From NCBI GenBank assembly GCA_016208915.1, contig JACQXE010000077.1, positions 1-59,814 of the forward strand: a stretch of DNA of 59,814 bases. Direction: 5' to 3'. The stretch comes from Nitrospirota bacterium (GTDB taxonomy: Bacteria; Nitrospirota; Thermodesulfovibrionia; Thermodesulfovibrionales; UBA1546). A program made the position numbers and the translations under genes. Positions 7,339-15,321 of this stretch are shown here, one piece after another; position 1 is the first letter of the stretch; every line of letters starts with the position of its first letter. The notes under the pieces are model-generated. The model was not told the DNA's origin and searched no databases. It worked only from the letters and a program-made list of their open reading frames with translations.

Positions 7339-7538
7339 TAACAGAGGTTCCAGAAAAAATCTATAGAAATATCAATGAAGATGTGAAGTGTGGTATCTTT
7401 GCTGACACATCATCGGCGGTTATTTCTGCACTTAAAAAAGCTTATGCCCAAAAAAGCAGGACATATCTCAGGTGGTTGATGAAAAAAGAAGGCTTAACAG
7501 AAGCTGAGATGCTCAAGGAACTTGAGAAGCTTCGCTGA
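7326..7538 (+). CDS. putative antitoxin of PIN module
   Basis: A 70-residue acidic-basic protein (MPKIVTEVPEKIYRNINEDV start). It could be a ribbon-helix-helix type DNA binder, with a helical C terminus (EAEMLKELEKL). It has an excellent ribosome site (AAGGAGGTG) and a TATAAT box at 7294-7299. The stop codon overlaps the start of the PIN gene by one base (TGATG), so the pair is coupled. The antitoxin role is inferred from position and size. Confidence 0.65.
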   Translation: MPKIVTEVPEKIYRNINEDVKCGIFADTSSAVISALKKAYAQKSRTYLRWLMKKEGLTEAEMLKELEKLR

Positions 7539-7963
7539 TGAGATTCAAGGTTTTTCTCGATACCAATATCCTTTTATCCGGAATCTTCTTTGACGGCAAT
7601 GAAGCAAAGATCCTGGATTTGGTAGAGATCGAGTTTGTAACAAGCGAGGATGTAGTTGAAGAGTTGCGGAAAGTGGTGAAGAAGAAACTTAAATATCTCA
7701 AAGAGAGAACCTTTGAGATAGCCCTATCCGAGACAGAGCGTGCACTCAGCGATATAACGGTTATTTCACGGTCAAAATATAATCACAAGATTAAGGAAGC
7801 CGAAAGCTTGATAACACACAAGAAAGATGTTTCTATCCTTGCCGCTGTGCTTTATTTAAAGCCTGATTATTTTTTAACAGGCGATGCTCATTTCTTTACT
7901 GACAAAATTAAAAATATTGTAAATGTTTTTGCCGCCAAGGATTTTCTTGTAAAAATTAAATGA
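7538..7963 (+). CDS. PIN-domain toxin
   Basis: 141 residues with a PIN start (FKVFLDTNILLSGIFFDGNE) and a C-terminal conserved part (HKKDVSILAAVLYLKPDYFLTGD) that carries the catalytic acidic residues D, D and D. It belongs to the same broad PIN group as the toxin at 5356, but sequence identity by eye is low, so the two modules are separate acquisitions and not a duplication. It lies immediately after a wzt fragment and before another. Confidence 0.75.
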   Translation: MRFKVFLDTNILLSGIFFDGNEAKILDLVEIEFVTSEDVVEELRKVVKKKLKYLKERTFEIALSETERALSDITVISRSKYNHKIKEAESLITHKKDVSILAAVLYLKPDYFLTGDAHFFTDKIKNIVNVFAAKDFLVKIK

Positions 7964-7966
7964 TAA

Positions 7967-8125
7967 ATCTATTTAAAGATATTTAAAATTTTGCAAGAGC
8001 TAACAGCAGAAACTCAAGGTTTGAAAAATGGGATAGTTGAAGAATTAATTATAATATCTAAACAGCTACAGTCTCTCATAAAGCACCTAAAATCTAAGAC
8101 TTTGCACTTAACACCTAAAACCTAA
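7967..8125 (+). pseudogene. possible remnant of a four-helix-bundle (S23-like) protein
   Basis: A 52-codon open frame without a start reads QELTAETQGLKNG then VEELIIISKQLQSLIKHLKS, similar to the last helices of S23/four-helix-bundle proteins, which often occur as singletons in polysaccharide loci. Its last codons lie in a low-complexity tract of CCTAAAA-like units. The assignment is tentative. Confidence 0.35.
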
Positions 8126-8134
8126 AACTAAATT

Positions 8135-8335
8135 ATGTCCATCATCTCTGTCTCAAACTTAAGCAAACAATACCGCATCGGCGCAAGAGCGCCGTACAAG
8201 ACTTTGCGTGAGACGCTGATGAATGCGATTGCCTTACCTGCGAGAATGTTCAGACGGAATAGTTCGGAAGAAAACAATACTATTTGGGCATTAAAGAATG
8301 TTTCTTTTGACGTGAAAGAGGGCGAGGTCGTAGGG
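8135..8335 (+). pseudogene. 5' fragment 3 of wzt (ABC ATPase)
   Basis: Sixty-seven codons from ATG 8135 (MSIISVSNLSKQYRIGARAP) match fragment 2 up to GGCGAGGTCGTAGGG and then stop at an abrupt junction at 8335/8336. DNA of an aminotransferase 3' end follows in another frame. The hybrid frame closes at 8356. The first 30 bases differ from fragment 2, but the following about 168 bp carry only two differences, so the fragments derive from recent copies or were homogenised. Confidence 0.85.
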
Positions 8336-8442
8336 GTTCGGAGAAAGCCGACTTGATGAGAGTGCTGAGCCTGCCGATCGAGCCTCTTTTTGAAGAAGAA
8401 CAGTCAGAATACGTCATTGAAATAATCAGAAAAATTTTTTGA
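8336..8442 (+). pseudogene. 3' fragment of a DegT-type aminotransferase gene (remnant A)
   Basis: In the frame ending at TGA 8440 the DNA encodes SEKADLMRVLSLPIEPLFEE and then QSEYVIEIIRKIF. This corresponds to the C terminus of WbpE-like enzymes; the gene at 3044 ends CQGVLSLPIEPLMNEKDIV. The rest of the gene is gone and the fragment is fused directly to wzt fragment 3. Confidence 0.75.
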
Positions 8443-8526
8443 GCAATTTTAAGATAGCAGAGATCATCACAAATGTTGAAATAACTGACTCAATTAGTGA
8501 AAGATGCAAAAGTAATGTCCCATTTT

Positions 8527-8610
8527 TGTCATTCCGGCTTGCCCGGAATCTTTCTTCAGAAGGACTCCCGTGATCCCCGACAAGCGAGGACAGGCTCTGC
8601 GGGAGTGACA
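8527..8610. repeat. REP-like palindromic element
   Basis: The element is bounded by TGTCATTCC and its near complement ending GAGTGACA. Inside are a perfect hairpin ATTCCGG/CCGGAAT and a second arm ACTCCCG/CGGGAGT. A related element with the same TGTCATTCC...GAATGACA ends lies at 51304-51370, so it is a dispersed genomic repeat. Confidence 0.7.
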
Positions 8611-8772
8611 GATTAAGGAAAAGGTTACATAGGTCATTAGTTACACATGACCCAATTAGTCATAATTTAGTCAGTTAAATAACCGTATTTATTAAAATGT
8701 ACTTTATGCGTCTGAAAGGGTCGAAAGTGTTTTTCATGGATGAGATGGAGTCAATTGATATAAACAAATACA

Positions 8773-8902
8773 AAGATTTCAGACAATCTTTCAAATACAG
8801 AGGGCGCCTGTCAGAGAGTGCTGAGCCTGCCGATCGAACCTCTGCAGAGCAGAGAAAGATGCCGAGCATATAATAAAAAGTATGAAGGAATATTTTGTTT
8901 AA
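8773..8902 (+). pseudogene. 3' fragment of a WbpE-like aminotransferase gene (remnant B)
   Basis: Bases 8773-8856 encode KISDNLSNTEGACQRVLSLP and IEPLQSRE, closely matching residues RISDNLSNAESACQGVLSLP of the gene at 3044 at DNA level as well. An extra A near 8855-8857 shifts the frame; the new frame reads DAEHIIKSMKEYFV and a stop at 8900-8902, the expected family ending. So this is a frameshifted second relic of an aminotransferase gene. Confidence 0.78.
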
Positions 8903-8974
8903 GGCTGGCGTGGAAAAAATAAAATAACATCAGGACAGATATATGACCTGTCTTGAGCGGGGAGAGAATCACTT

Positions 8975-9991
8975 ATGTTAAACGGGAAATCAATACTTGT
9001 CACAGGCGGAACAGGTTCCTTTGGGAAAGCATTTGTAAAAACAGTTTTAATGAAATATCCAGAGGTCGAACGGCTGGTGGTTTACTCGCGTGATGAACTC
9101 AAACAGTTTGAAATGTCTCAGGAGTTCTCTGAAACTAAATATCCTCAGATCAGATATTTCATAGGCGATGTTCGTGACCGGGATCGCCTGTTCCGCGCCC
9201 TTGAAGAGATTGATATCGTCGTCCATGCAGCAGCGCTGAAACAGGTACCCGCATGTGAATACAATCCTTTTGAGGCAGTAAAGACAAATATTCTCGGAGC
9301 TCAGAATGTGATCGAGACAGCTATCGCCTGCAATATTAAGAAGGTCGTTGCTCTCAGCACAGACAAGGCTGCAGCACCTGTGAACCTGTATGGAGCGACG
9401 AAGCTATGCTCTGACAAACTCTTTATCGCTGCGAATAACTTCAGAGGCAAGCGGGATCTCAAGTTCTCGGTTGTCCGTTATGGAAATGTCATGGGAAGCA
9501 GGGGGAGCGTTATTCCCTATTTCCTTAAGAAGAAACAGGAAGGTATTATACCGATTACGGATGAGCGTATGACCCGTTTTAATATAACCATTGAAGACGG
9601 AGTCAATCTCGTCATCTTTGCCCTTCAGAACATGTGGGGCGGTGAGTTGTTCGTGCCGAAGATCCCCAGTTACAGGATAACCGATGTTGCTGAAGCTATT
9701 GCTCCTTTGTGCCGGACAGAGATTGTGGGCATCCGGCCTGGAGAAAAGCTCCATGAGGAGATGATTACGGAAATGGACGCACTGAATACCATAGAGTTCG
9801 AAAAGTATTTTACAATCCTGCCCACAATGAGAGATTGGTTATGGGGACCTAAAGAGTTCATGCGGGTATTCAACGGTACGCCCTGTTCTTTCGGGTTTAA
9901 ATACAGCAGCAATGCAAACAGTGAGTGGCTTACGGTTGAACAGATCAGGGAACTGATAAAGCTCCATGTTGACCCATCTTTTTCTGTTTGA
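8975..9991 (+). CDS. pseB: UDP-GlcNAc 4,6-dehydratase (inverting), PseB
   Basis: A 338-residue short-chain dehydrogenase/reductase with GGTGSFG at 11-17 for NADP binding, STDKA with D130-K131, and YGATK with Y139/K143. This spacing is two residues short of the H. pylori FlaA1 catalytic set (D132, K133, Y141). It makes the 4-keto-6-deoxy sugar that begins CMP-pseudaminic acid synthesis. It opens a tightly packed cluster with pseC next. The tag DELKQFEMSQEF after the first beta-alpha units is typical of PseB rather than of retaining dehydratases. Confidence 0.93.
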   Translation: MLNGKSILVTGGTGSFGKAFVKTVLMKYPEVERLVVYSRDELKQFEMSQEFSETKYPQIRYFIGDVRDRDRLFRALEEIDIVVHAAALKQVPACEYNPFEAVKTNILGAQNVIETAIACNIKKVVALSTDKAAAPVNLYGATKLCSDKLFIAANNFRGKRDLKFSVVRYGNVMGSRGSVIPYFLKKKQEGIIPITDERMTRFNITIEDGVNLVIFALQNMWGGELFVPKIPSYRITDVAEAIAPLCRTEIVGIRPGEKLHEEMITEMDALNTIEFEKYFTILPTMRDWLWGPKEFMRVFNGTPCSFGFKYSSNANSEWLTVEQIRELIKLHVDPSFSV

Positions 9992-10002
9992 TAGGTGATC
10001 TT

Positions 10003-11172
10003 TTGAAAAAACCATACATTCCATACGGCCGTCAGTCAATATCCGAAGCGGATATCAATGCAGTAGTTGAGGTGCTCAGATCTGACTGGCTTACCCAAGG
10101 ACCTGCAATAGAGCGCTTTGAGCAGGCAGTGAGTAGGTATTGCGGGGTGAAGTATGCTGTAGCAGTATCAAGCGGTACTGCTGCTCTTCATATCGCCTGT
10201 ATGGTAGCAGGTCTTTCTCAGGATGACGTACTCCTAACATCTCCCAATACCTTTGTAGCCTCTGCAAACTGTGCTTTCTATTGCGGTGCAAGACCCGACT
10301 TTGTGGACATCGACCCTGTTTATTACAACATAGATGCAGATAAGCTGGCTGTTAAATTGTCGGCAATGGCCGAGCAGGGCAGATTGCCCAAAATTGTTCT
10401 CCCAGTTCACTTTGCCGGGCAGTCGTGCCAGATGGAAAAAATACATGCCTTAAGTAGGGAATATAATTTTACGGTCATTGAAGACGCATGTCATGCACTC
10501 GGAGCGACCTATAAGGGTTTCAGAGTGGGTTCCTGCAGATTTTCCGATATGACGGTCTTCAGCTTTCATCCGGTAAAGATCATCACGACCGGTGAAGGCG
10601 GTATTATTTTGACAAACAATGAAGAATACTATGAACGGCTACTCCGTCTGAGAACACATGGTATTACGCGTGATGAAAGATTCATGGAAGGGACTTCTGA
10701 AGGCCCGTGGTATTACCAGCAGACCGAACTCGGGTTCAACTACAGGATGACTGACCTGCAGGCTGCATTAGGGTTAAGCCAGCTCGATCAGATGGACGCC
10801 TTTATAACAAGACGCCGTCAGTTGGCCAAACAGTATAATGAGGCATTACAGAACCTGCCGTTGATATTACCGCAGGAGCATTCTGATGCGAAGTCAGCCT
10901 TTCATCTCTATGTTATCCGTCTTAAGAGTGATAAGGTAAAGAAGACAAGGGCAGAGGGTTTCCGTATGTTGAAGGAAAAGGGCATTGGTGTAAATGTGCA
11001 CTATATACCTGTTCATACACAGCCATATTACAGGAAACTAGGATTTTCACAGGGAGATTTTAAAGAGGCGGAAAGATACTATTCTGAGGCGCTTACCCTG
11101 CCTTTGTATCCGGCTATGACAGATGAAAACCAGGATTATGTTGTATCTTCATTGCGTGAGGTTCTGAAGTGA
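10003..11172 (+). CDS. pseC: UDP-4-keto-6-deoxy sugar aminotransferase, PseC
   Basis: A DegT-family PLP enzyme of 389 residues that aminates C4 of the PseB product using glutamate. The PLP lysine is K192 in FSFHPVKIITTGEGG; PYGRQSISEADINAV at the start is characteristic. The TTG at 10003 is chosen as start because AGGTGA lies 4 nt upstream and a longer frame from 9988 only adds five residues overlapping pseB. The last four bases overlap the next gene. Confidence 0.92.
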   Translation: MKKPYIPYGRQSISEADINAVVEVLRSDWLTQGPAIERFEQAVSRYCGVKYAVAVSSGTAALHIACMVAGLSQDDVLLTSPNTFVASANCAFYCGARPDFVDIDPVYYNIDADKLAVKLSAMAEQGRLPKIVLPVHFAGQSCQMEKIHALSREYNFTVIEDACHALGATYKGFRVGSCRFSDMTVFSFHPVKIITTGEGGIILTNNEEYYERLLRLRTHGITRDERFMEGTSEGPWYYQQTELGFNYRMTDLQAALGLSQLDQMDAFITRRRQLAKQYNEALQNLPLILPQEHSDAKSAFHLYVIRLKSDKVKKTRAEGFRMLKEKGIGVNVHYIPVHTQPYYRKLGFSQGDFKEAERYYSEALTLPLYPAMTDENQDYVVSSLREVLK

Positions 11173-12059
11173 AGCTCGGCTTGGGCACTGTGCAGTTCGG
11201 GATGGATTACGGAATTTCCAATATACATGGCAGGACATCCGTTGAGGAGGCACGGGAGATTTTGCACTTTGCAGATGAGCATGGGATTGAGCTGTTCGAT
11301 ACTGCATACTCATACGGCGATAGTGAAACTGTGCTTGGTAATGTCCTTCCTGAGGGGCATTCCTTCCGGATAGTGACAAAAACCCCTGTCTTCAAAAAGG
11401 ATACTATCTTAAAAAGTGACCGCTCTGTTTTGATGGACGCGTTCAACCTTTCTCTTGAGCGGCTGAGGCAGGACAATGTTTATGGCCTGCTGATTCATCA
11501 TGCCGACGATCTGATAACCAGAAGCGGAGAGATTCTTTTTTCAGCAATGGCAGAACTTAAAGAGAAGGGATTGGTTAGTAAGATAGGCGCTTCGGTTTAT
11601 ACTTCTGAACATCTCGATTTTATAACTGATAAGTTCGATATTGACATAATCCAGCTCCCGATCAATGTCTTGGACAGGCGACTGATTCAAGGCGGCCACC
11701 TGACATTTCTGAAAGAGAAGGGCGTTGAGATACATGCGCGCTCGGTTTTTCTACAAGGTCTCCTCTTGATGTCTCCTGACAGTCTACATCCATACTTTGA
11801 TGCTATCAAACCGATGTTAAAACAGTATCATGCATTTTTACAAGATCAGGGTGTTTCTCCAATAGAGGGCGCTTTATGTTTCATAAGGAATACTGAGGAA
11901 ATTGATTATGTCATTCTTGGCGTGGCCTCAGTTGGACAGTTGGAGTTAGACGTGAATGCATTTCGCCGTCACTTTGCTGATGAATTAATACAGGGTCTTG
12001 ATTCATTTTCCCTTGATGATCCCCGATATCTGAATCCGGCATTATGGAGGCTCCAGTAA
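11169..12059 (+). CDS. aldo/keto reductase-family protein of the Pse cluster
   Basis: 296 residues of the AKR fold. GLGTVQFGMDYGISN is at the N terminus, the catalytic tetrad region shows DTAYSYGDSE (Asp, Tyr), and LLIHHADD carries the conserved His. It starts with GTG overlapping the pseC stop (GTGA). AKR genes of this type recur in pseudaminic and legionaminic acid clusters, but no step in the canonical pathway needs one. It may tailor a sugar variant. Confidence 0.8.
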   Translation: MKLGLGTVQFGMDYGISNIHGRTSVEEAREILHFADEHGIELFDTAYSYGDSETVLGNVLPEGHSFRIVTKTPVFKKDTILKSDRSVLMDAFNLSLERLRQDNVYGLLIHHADDLITRSGEILFSAMAELKEKGLVSKIGASVYTSEHLDFITDKFDIDIIQLPINVLDRRLIQGGHLTFLKEKGVEIHARSVFLQGLLLMSPDSLHPYFDAIKPMLKQYHAFLQDQGVSPIEGALCFIRNTEEIDYVILGVASVGQLELDVNAFRRHFADELIQGLDSFSLDDPRYLNPALWRLQ

Positions 12060-12061
12060 CC

Positions 12062-12103
12062 ATGAACATATCAAGAGACATTGCTTTTTGGAAACAGCCA
12101 TGA
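12062..12103 (+). CDS. 13-codon upstream peptide, possible coupling ORF
   Basis: ATG at 12062 opens MNISRDIAFWKQP and its TGA (12101-12103) overlaps the ATG (12100) of the cytidylyltransferase in the ATGA style used by many genes of this operon. A purine-rich GGAGG lies upstream near 12046. It may merely help ribosomes reach the next start, or be the relic of a deleted gene. No family is recognisable. Confidence 0.25.
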   Translation: MNISRDIAFWKQP

Positions 12104-12876
12104 CCTTAGCAATACTTCAGGCACGCACTTCATCAACCCGCCTGCCGGAAAAGGTGCTGAAGCCTATTTTGGGAAGACCTATGCTTTCCTTAGAAATCGA
12201 AAGGATTTTAAAGAGCAGAAGAATAGATAAACTTATTGTAGCTACAAGTTCTGACTTGCCTGACGAAAGAATCGAAGGACTTTGCAACAGTATGGGTATC
12301 AACTGTTTCAGGGGAAGTCTTGACGACGTGCTTGACAGATTTTACAATGCTGCATTGCTTTATAAGCCCGATCATATAGTTAGAATAACCGGTGACTGTC
12401 CGTTGATCGATCCTTATATTATTGACACTGTCATAGAATTTTATATAAATGGTGGATTTGATTATGTGTCAAATGCTCTTCAACCGACATTTCCCGATGG
12501 TATGGATGTTGAAGTATTCGCGTTTACCGCGCTCGCCACAGCATGGAGAGAGGCTTCACTACCTTCGCACAGAGAGCATGTTACACCCTTTATTAACCAG
12601 CAATGCGATAGATTTAAAGTAGGCAATTTTGAAAATGCCGTAGACCTGTCATTCCTGAGATGGACTGTTGACGAACCCGAGGATTTTCAGCTCGTAACTC
12701 AGATTTTTGAGGCTTTGTACTCTAATGGTAAGATATTTACTATGAAAGATATTTTAGAGTATATTGAAAAACGGCCTGAATTGAAAACCATGAACGCCAT
12801 GCATGTCCGCAACGAAGGATTTCAAAAGTCTCTGCGAGAAGACAGGATGTTTACGCAAGATACTAATAGGGGATAA
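12100..12876 (+). CDS. SpsF-type cytidylyltransferase (probable PseF role)
   Basis: 258 residues beginning MTLAILQARTSSTRLPEKVL, the nucleotide-binding motif of SpsF/cytidylyltransferase-like enzymes, with RITGDCPLIDP as the metal-binding centre and WTVDEPEDFQLV near the C terminus. Since no NeuA-like PseF is present in the window, this enzyme is the candidate that activates the nonulosonic acid with CTP. The family also includes proteins with other sugar substrates, so the reaction is inferred. The ATG at 12100 is preferred over a TTG at 12088 because it couples to the upstream stop. Confidence 0.78.
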   Translation: MTLAILQARTSSTRLPEKVLKPILGRPMLSLEIERILKSRRIDKLIVATSSDLPDERIEGLCNSMGINCFRGSLDDVLDRFYNAALLYKPDHIVRITGDCPLIDPYIIDTVIEFYINGGFDYVSNALQPTFPDGMDVEVFAFTALATAWREASLPSHREHVTPFINQQCDRFKVGNFENAVDLSFLRWTVDEPEDFQLVTQIFEALYSNGKIFTMKDILEYIEKRPELKTMNAMHVRNEGFQKSLREDRMFTQDTNRG

Positions 12877-12880
12877 TCTA

Positions 12881-14170
12881 ATGTCAGAACGATATCAGCA
12901 CTCAGAGGAATTTCTTGAAAGAGCTTTAAAAATTATACCGCTCGGCACCCAGACCTTCAGCAAGAGTAAGACACAGTATCCCTTTGGTGTTTCCCCTTAT
13001 TATTTAAGCAGGGGGTTTGGCAGCCATGTTTGGGATGTGGACGGGAACGAGTACGTAGATTTCATAAATGCCCTTGCCGCAGTTACTCTCGGATATAACG
13101 ACCCAGAAGTTGATGGCGCTGTCAGAGAACAGCTTGAAGCAGGTGTAATTTTTTCGCTCCCCCATCCTGTTGAGATAGAGGTGGCTGAGAAAATTATTGA
13201 GATGGTACCCTGCGCCGAAATGGTACGGTTTGGGAAAAACGGTTCTGATGCGACTGCTGGAGCAATCAGAATTGCAAGGGCATATACAGGAAAGGATCAC
13301 GTTGCTGTCTGCGGTTATCACGGATGGCAGGACTGGTATATAGGCTCTACTACCAAAAACAAAGGCGTGCCAAAAGCCACCCAAGAGCTTACTCACGTGT
13401 TCAACTATAATGACATTGAATCACTGCATTCAATTTTTAGAAAGTTGCCTGAGCAAATCGCTGCGGTTATTATGGAGCCCATGAATGTGGTTGAACCAAC
13501 CCCCGGTTTTTTGGAAGAAGTTAAGAAAATTGCGCATAAGCACGGCGCGGTCTTCATATTTGACGAGACAGTTACCGGTTTTCGCTTTTCAGAGGGAGGA
13601 GCCCAGAAATATTTTCAGGTGATACCGGACATTGCTACATTCGGTAAAGGAGTGGCAAATGGTTATCCTTTATCTGTAGTGGCTGGAAAATTTGAAATTA
13701 TGAGATATATGGAAGAGGTATTTTTTTCGTTTACCTTCGGTGGTGAAGCTCTTTCTCTTGCTGCTGCACGTGCAACTATGAAAAAGTTGCAGCGCAATCA
13801 AGTTGTGGAAATATTAAAAAAGCAGGGAGAAAAAATAATAAAAGGGTTGAAGGAATTAATTAATAAAAATGATATAGGGCATATAGTTTCAATTTCAGGA
13901 CACCCTTCCTGGTCTTTTTTGTTATTTAAAGATGTTACTCCCTACAGTCAGTGGGAAATTAAGACTCTTTTTCTGCAGGAGATGTTTTCAAGAGGAATTC
14001 TTACCCTTGGAACTCATAATATGAGTTATGCACACAGCGACGAAGATATTTCATTTCTTTTGAGAGTTTATTCTGATGTTTTGCCTGTTCTAAAAGATGC
14101 GGTCAATAACCGTGTTATGGATAAATTATTACGCTGTAAACCCCTCGAACCTCTCTTTAAAATACGATGA
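12881..14170 (+). CDS. class III aminotransferase, glutamate-1-semialdehyde aminomutase-like
   Basis: A 429-residue PLP protein with FDETVTGFRFSEGG and the Schiff-base lysine K256 in IATFGKGVANGYPLS. It resembles HemL, but the cluster context and the N terminus (EEFLERALKIIPLGTQTFSK) place it with the HemL-like enzymes of nonulosonic acid and spore-coat sugar loci. It probably transfers or isomerises an amino group on a sugar or acyl side chain. The start at 12881 follows AGGGGATAA; an in-frame upstream extension overlaps the cytidylyltransferase gene and is rejected. Confidence 0.82.
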   Translation: MSERYQHSEEFLERALKIIPLGTQTFSKSKTQYPFGVSPYYLSRGFGSHVWDVDGNEYVDFINALAAVTLGYNDPEVDGAVREQLEAGVIFSLPHPVEIEVAEKIIEMVPCAEMVRFGKNGSDATAGAIRIARAYTGKDHVAVCGYHGWQDWYIGSTTKNKGVPKATQELTHVFNYNDIESLHSIFRKLPEQIAAVIMEPMNVVEPTPGFLEEVKKIAHKHGAVFIFDETVTGFRFSEGGAQKYFQVIPDIATFGKGVANGYPLSVVAGKFEIMRYMEEVFFSFTFGGEALSLAAARATMKKLQRNQVVEILKKQGEKIIKGLKELINKNDIGHIVSISGHPSWSFLLFKDVTPYSQWEIKTLFLQEMFSRGILTLGTHNMSYAHSDEDISFLLRVYSDVLPVLKDAVNNRVMDKLLRCKPLEPLFKIR

Positions 14171-15321
14171 CAATGATTAAAGCGGAAAAACTAAAAATCG
14201 GATTTCGCGTTGATTCTTCTTATGAAATCGGGACTGGACATATAATGCGTTGTCTCAGCCTCGCAGAGGGGCTTCAAGAAAAAAACGCTGAGGTGATCTT
14301 TATTTCAAGAAAACTCTCCGGTAATATTATTGATGTCATAAAAAAACAAGGATATAAGGTTTTTACGCTGAAATATGATGCGGATATTTTAAAGCCGAAC
14401 GCATTAAAATGCAGATATAAAGAATGGCTCGGCGTTCCTTATGAAAGAGATATTCAAGAAACTAAGGAGATACTTGTTAAAAGGCATTTATCTCTTGATT
14501 GGCTTGTTGTTGACCATTACGCCATCGACAAAAAATGGGAAGAGCAAATAAGACCTTTTACCAATAAGATCATGGTGATTGACGATCTTGCTGACAGGTC
14601 TCATGACTGCGATCTGCTTCTGAATCAGAATATTTTCCCGGACATGGAAGGAAGATATAAAAATTTGATACCTGTTTATAGCAAGAAACTTTTTGGTCCA
14701 AAGCATGCTCTTTTGCGCAGGGAGTTTGCAGAGGCGCGTAAACGACTGAAGGAACGCAACGGAATTGTTAAGCGCATTTTGATATTTTTTGGAGGCATAG
14801 ATAAAACCAACGAGACTGAGAAGGCTCTAAAAGCATTGCGAATATTGAATGAACCATCAATTGAAATTGATGTTGTTGTAGGGAAAATGAACGAGCGTAA
14901 AGATACGATTAGGCGATACTGCGAATCAATGCCAAAAACAAGGTTTTATTGTCAAATTGACAATATGGCCGAGATGATGGCTTCTGCAGACATGGCAATA
15001 TGCGCGGGGGGAATAGCAACATGGGAACGATGCTGTGTAGGTCTTCCTTCTCTGGTAGTTACAACTGCAGATAATCAGATCGAAGCCATACGCATACTCG
15101 ATAAGCGGAGTATTCTCAGGTATCTCGGGGAAAATACTAAAGTCAGCGCTGACTATATCGCAGAAGATGTTAGGCTGCTTCTGAAGAGCCGTCAACTGCT
15201 AACGCAATACTCAAGGAACTCTCTGATGCTGGTCGACGGGCTCGGCGTTCGGAGGTGTGCAAGCGAAGTGGTCCTTTATGGTAGCATGGAAAAAAGAGAG
15301 TTGAAACTGGAGGTATCCTGA
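14167..15321 (+). CDS. pseG: UDP-2,4-diacetamido-2,4,6-trideoxy-altropyranose hydrolase, PseG
   Basis: 384 residues with the PseG signature near the N terminus (GFRVDSSYEIGTGHIMRCLS), containing the catalytic-type His, and a GT-B-like C-terminal half (FFGGIDKTNETEKALKAL, then ADMAICAGGIATWERCC). PseG removes UDP to give the free sugar that PseI condenses. Length is slightly above the usual 280-360, due to a longer C-terminal tail. ATGA overlap with the upstream gene; TGATG with the next. Confidence 0.9.
   Translation: MTMIKAEKLKIGFRVDSSYEIGTGHIMRCLSLAEGLQEKNAEVIFISRKLSGNIIDVIKKQGYKVFTLKYDADILKPNALKCRYKEWLGVPYERDIQETKEILVKRHLSLDWLVVDHYAIDKKWEEQIRPFTNKIMVIDDLADRSHDCDLLLNQNIFPDMEGRYKNLIPVYSKKLFGPKHALLRREFAEARKRLKERNGIVKRILIFFGGIDKTNETEKALKALRILNEPSIEIDVVVGKMNERKDTIRRYCESMPKTRFYCQIDNMAEMMASADMAICAGGIATWERCCVGLPSLVVTTADNQIEAIRILDKRSILRYLGENTKVSADYIAEDVRLLLKSRQLLTQYSRNSLMLVDGLGVRRCASEVVLYGSMEKRELKLEVS

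Larger units (their letters stand above)
8443..8974. other. gene-free spacer with relic DNA before the pse cluster
   Basis: Apart from the palindromic repeat at 8527-8610 and the aminotransferase relic at 8773-8902, no coding frame can be supported. Just before pseB lie a possible weak promoter (TTGTTT 8895-8900, TAAAAT 8920-8925, spacer 19) and a small hairpin (AGGACAG with CTGTCTT). The Shine-Dalgarno is GGGGAGAG. Whether pseB has its own promoter or depends on the upstream operon is not settled by the sequence. Confidence 0.5.

Noticed and set aside
5126-7963. Treating the PIN modules as a tandem duplication
   Set aside because: The two PIN proteins differ across most positions by eye and have unrelated antitoxins (AbrB versus a different short protein), so they were acquired separately.
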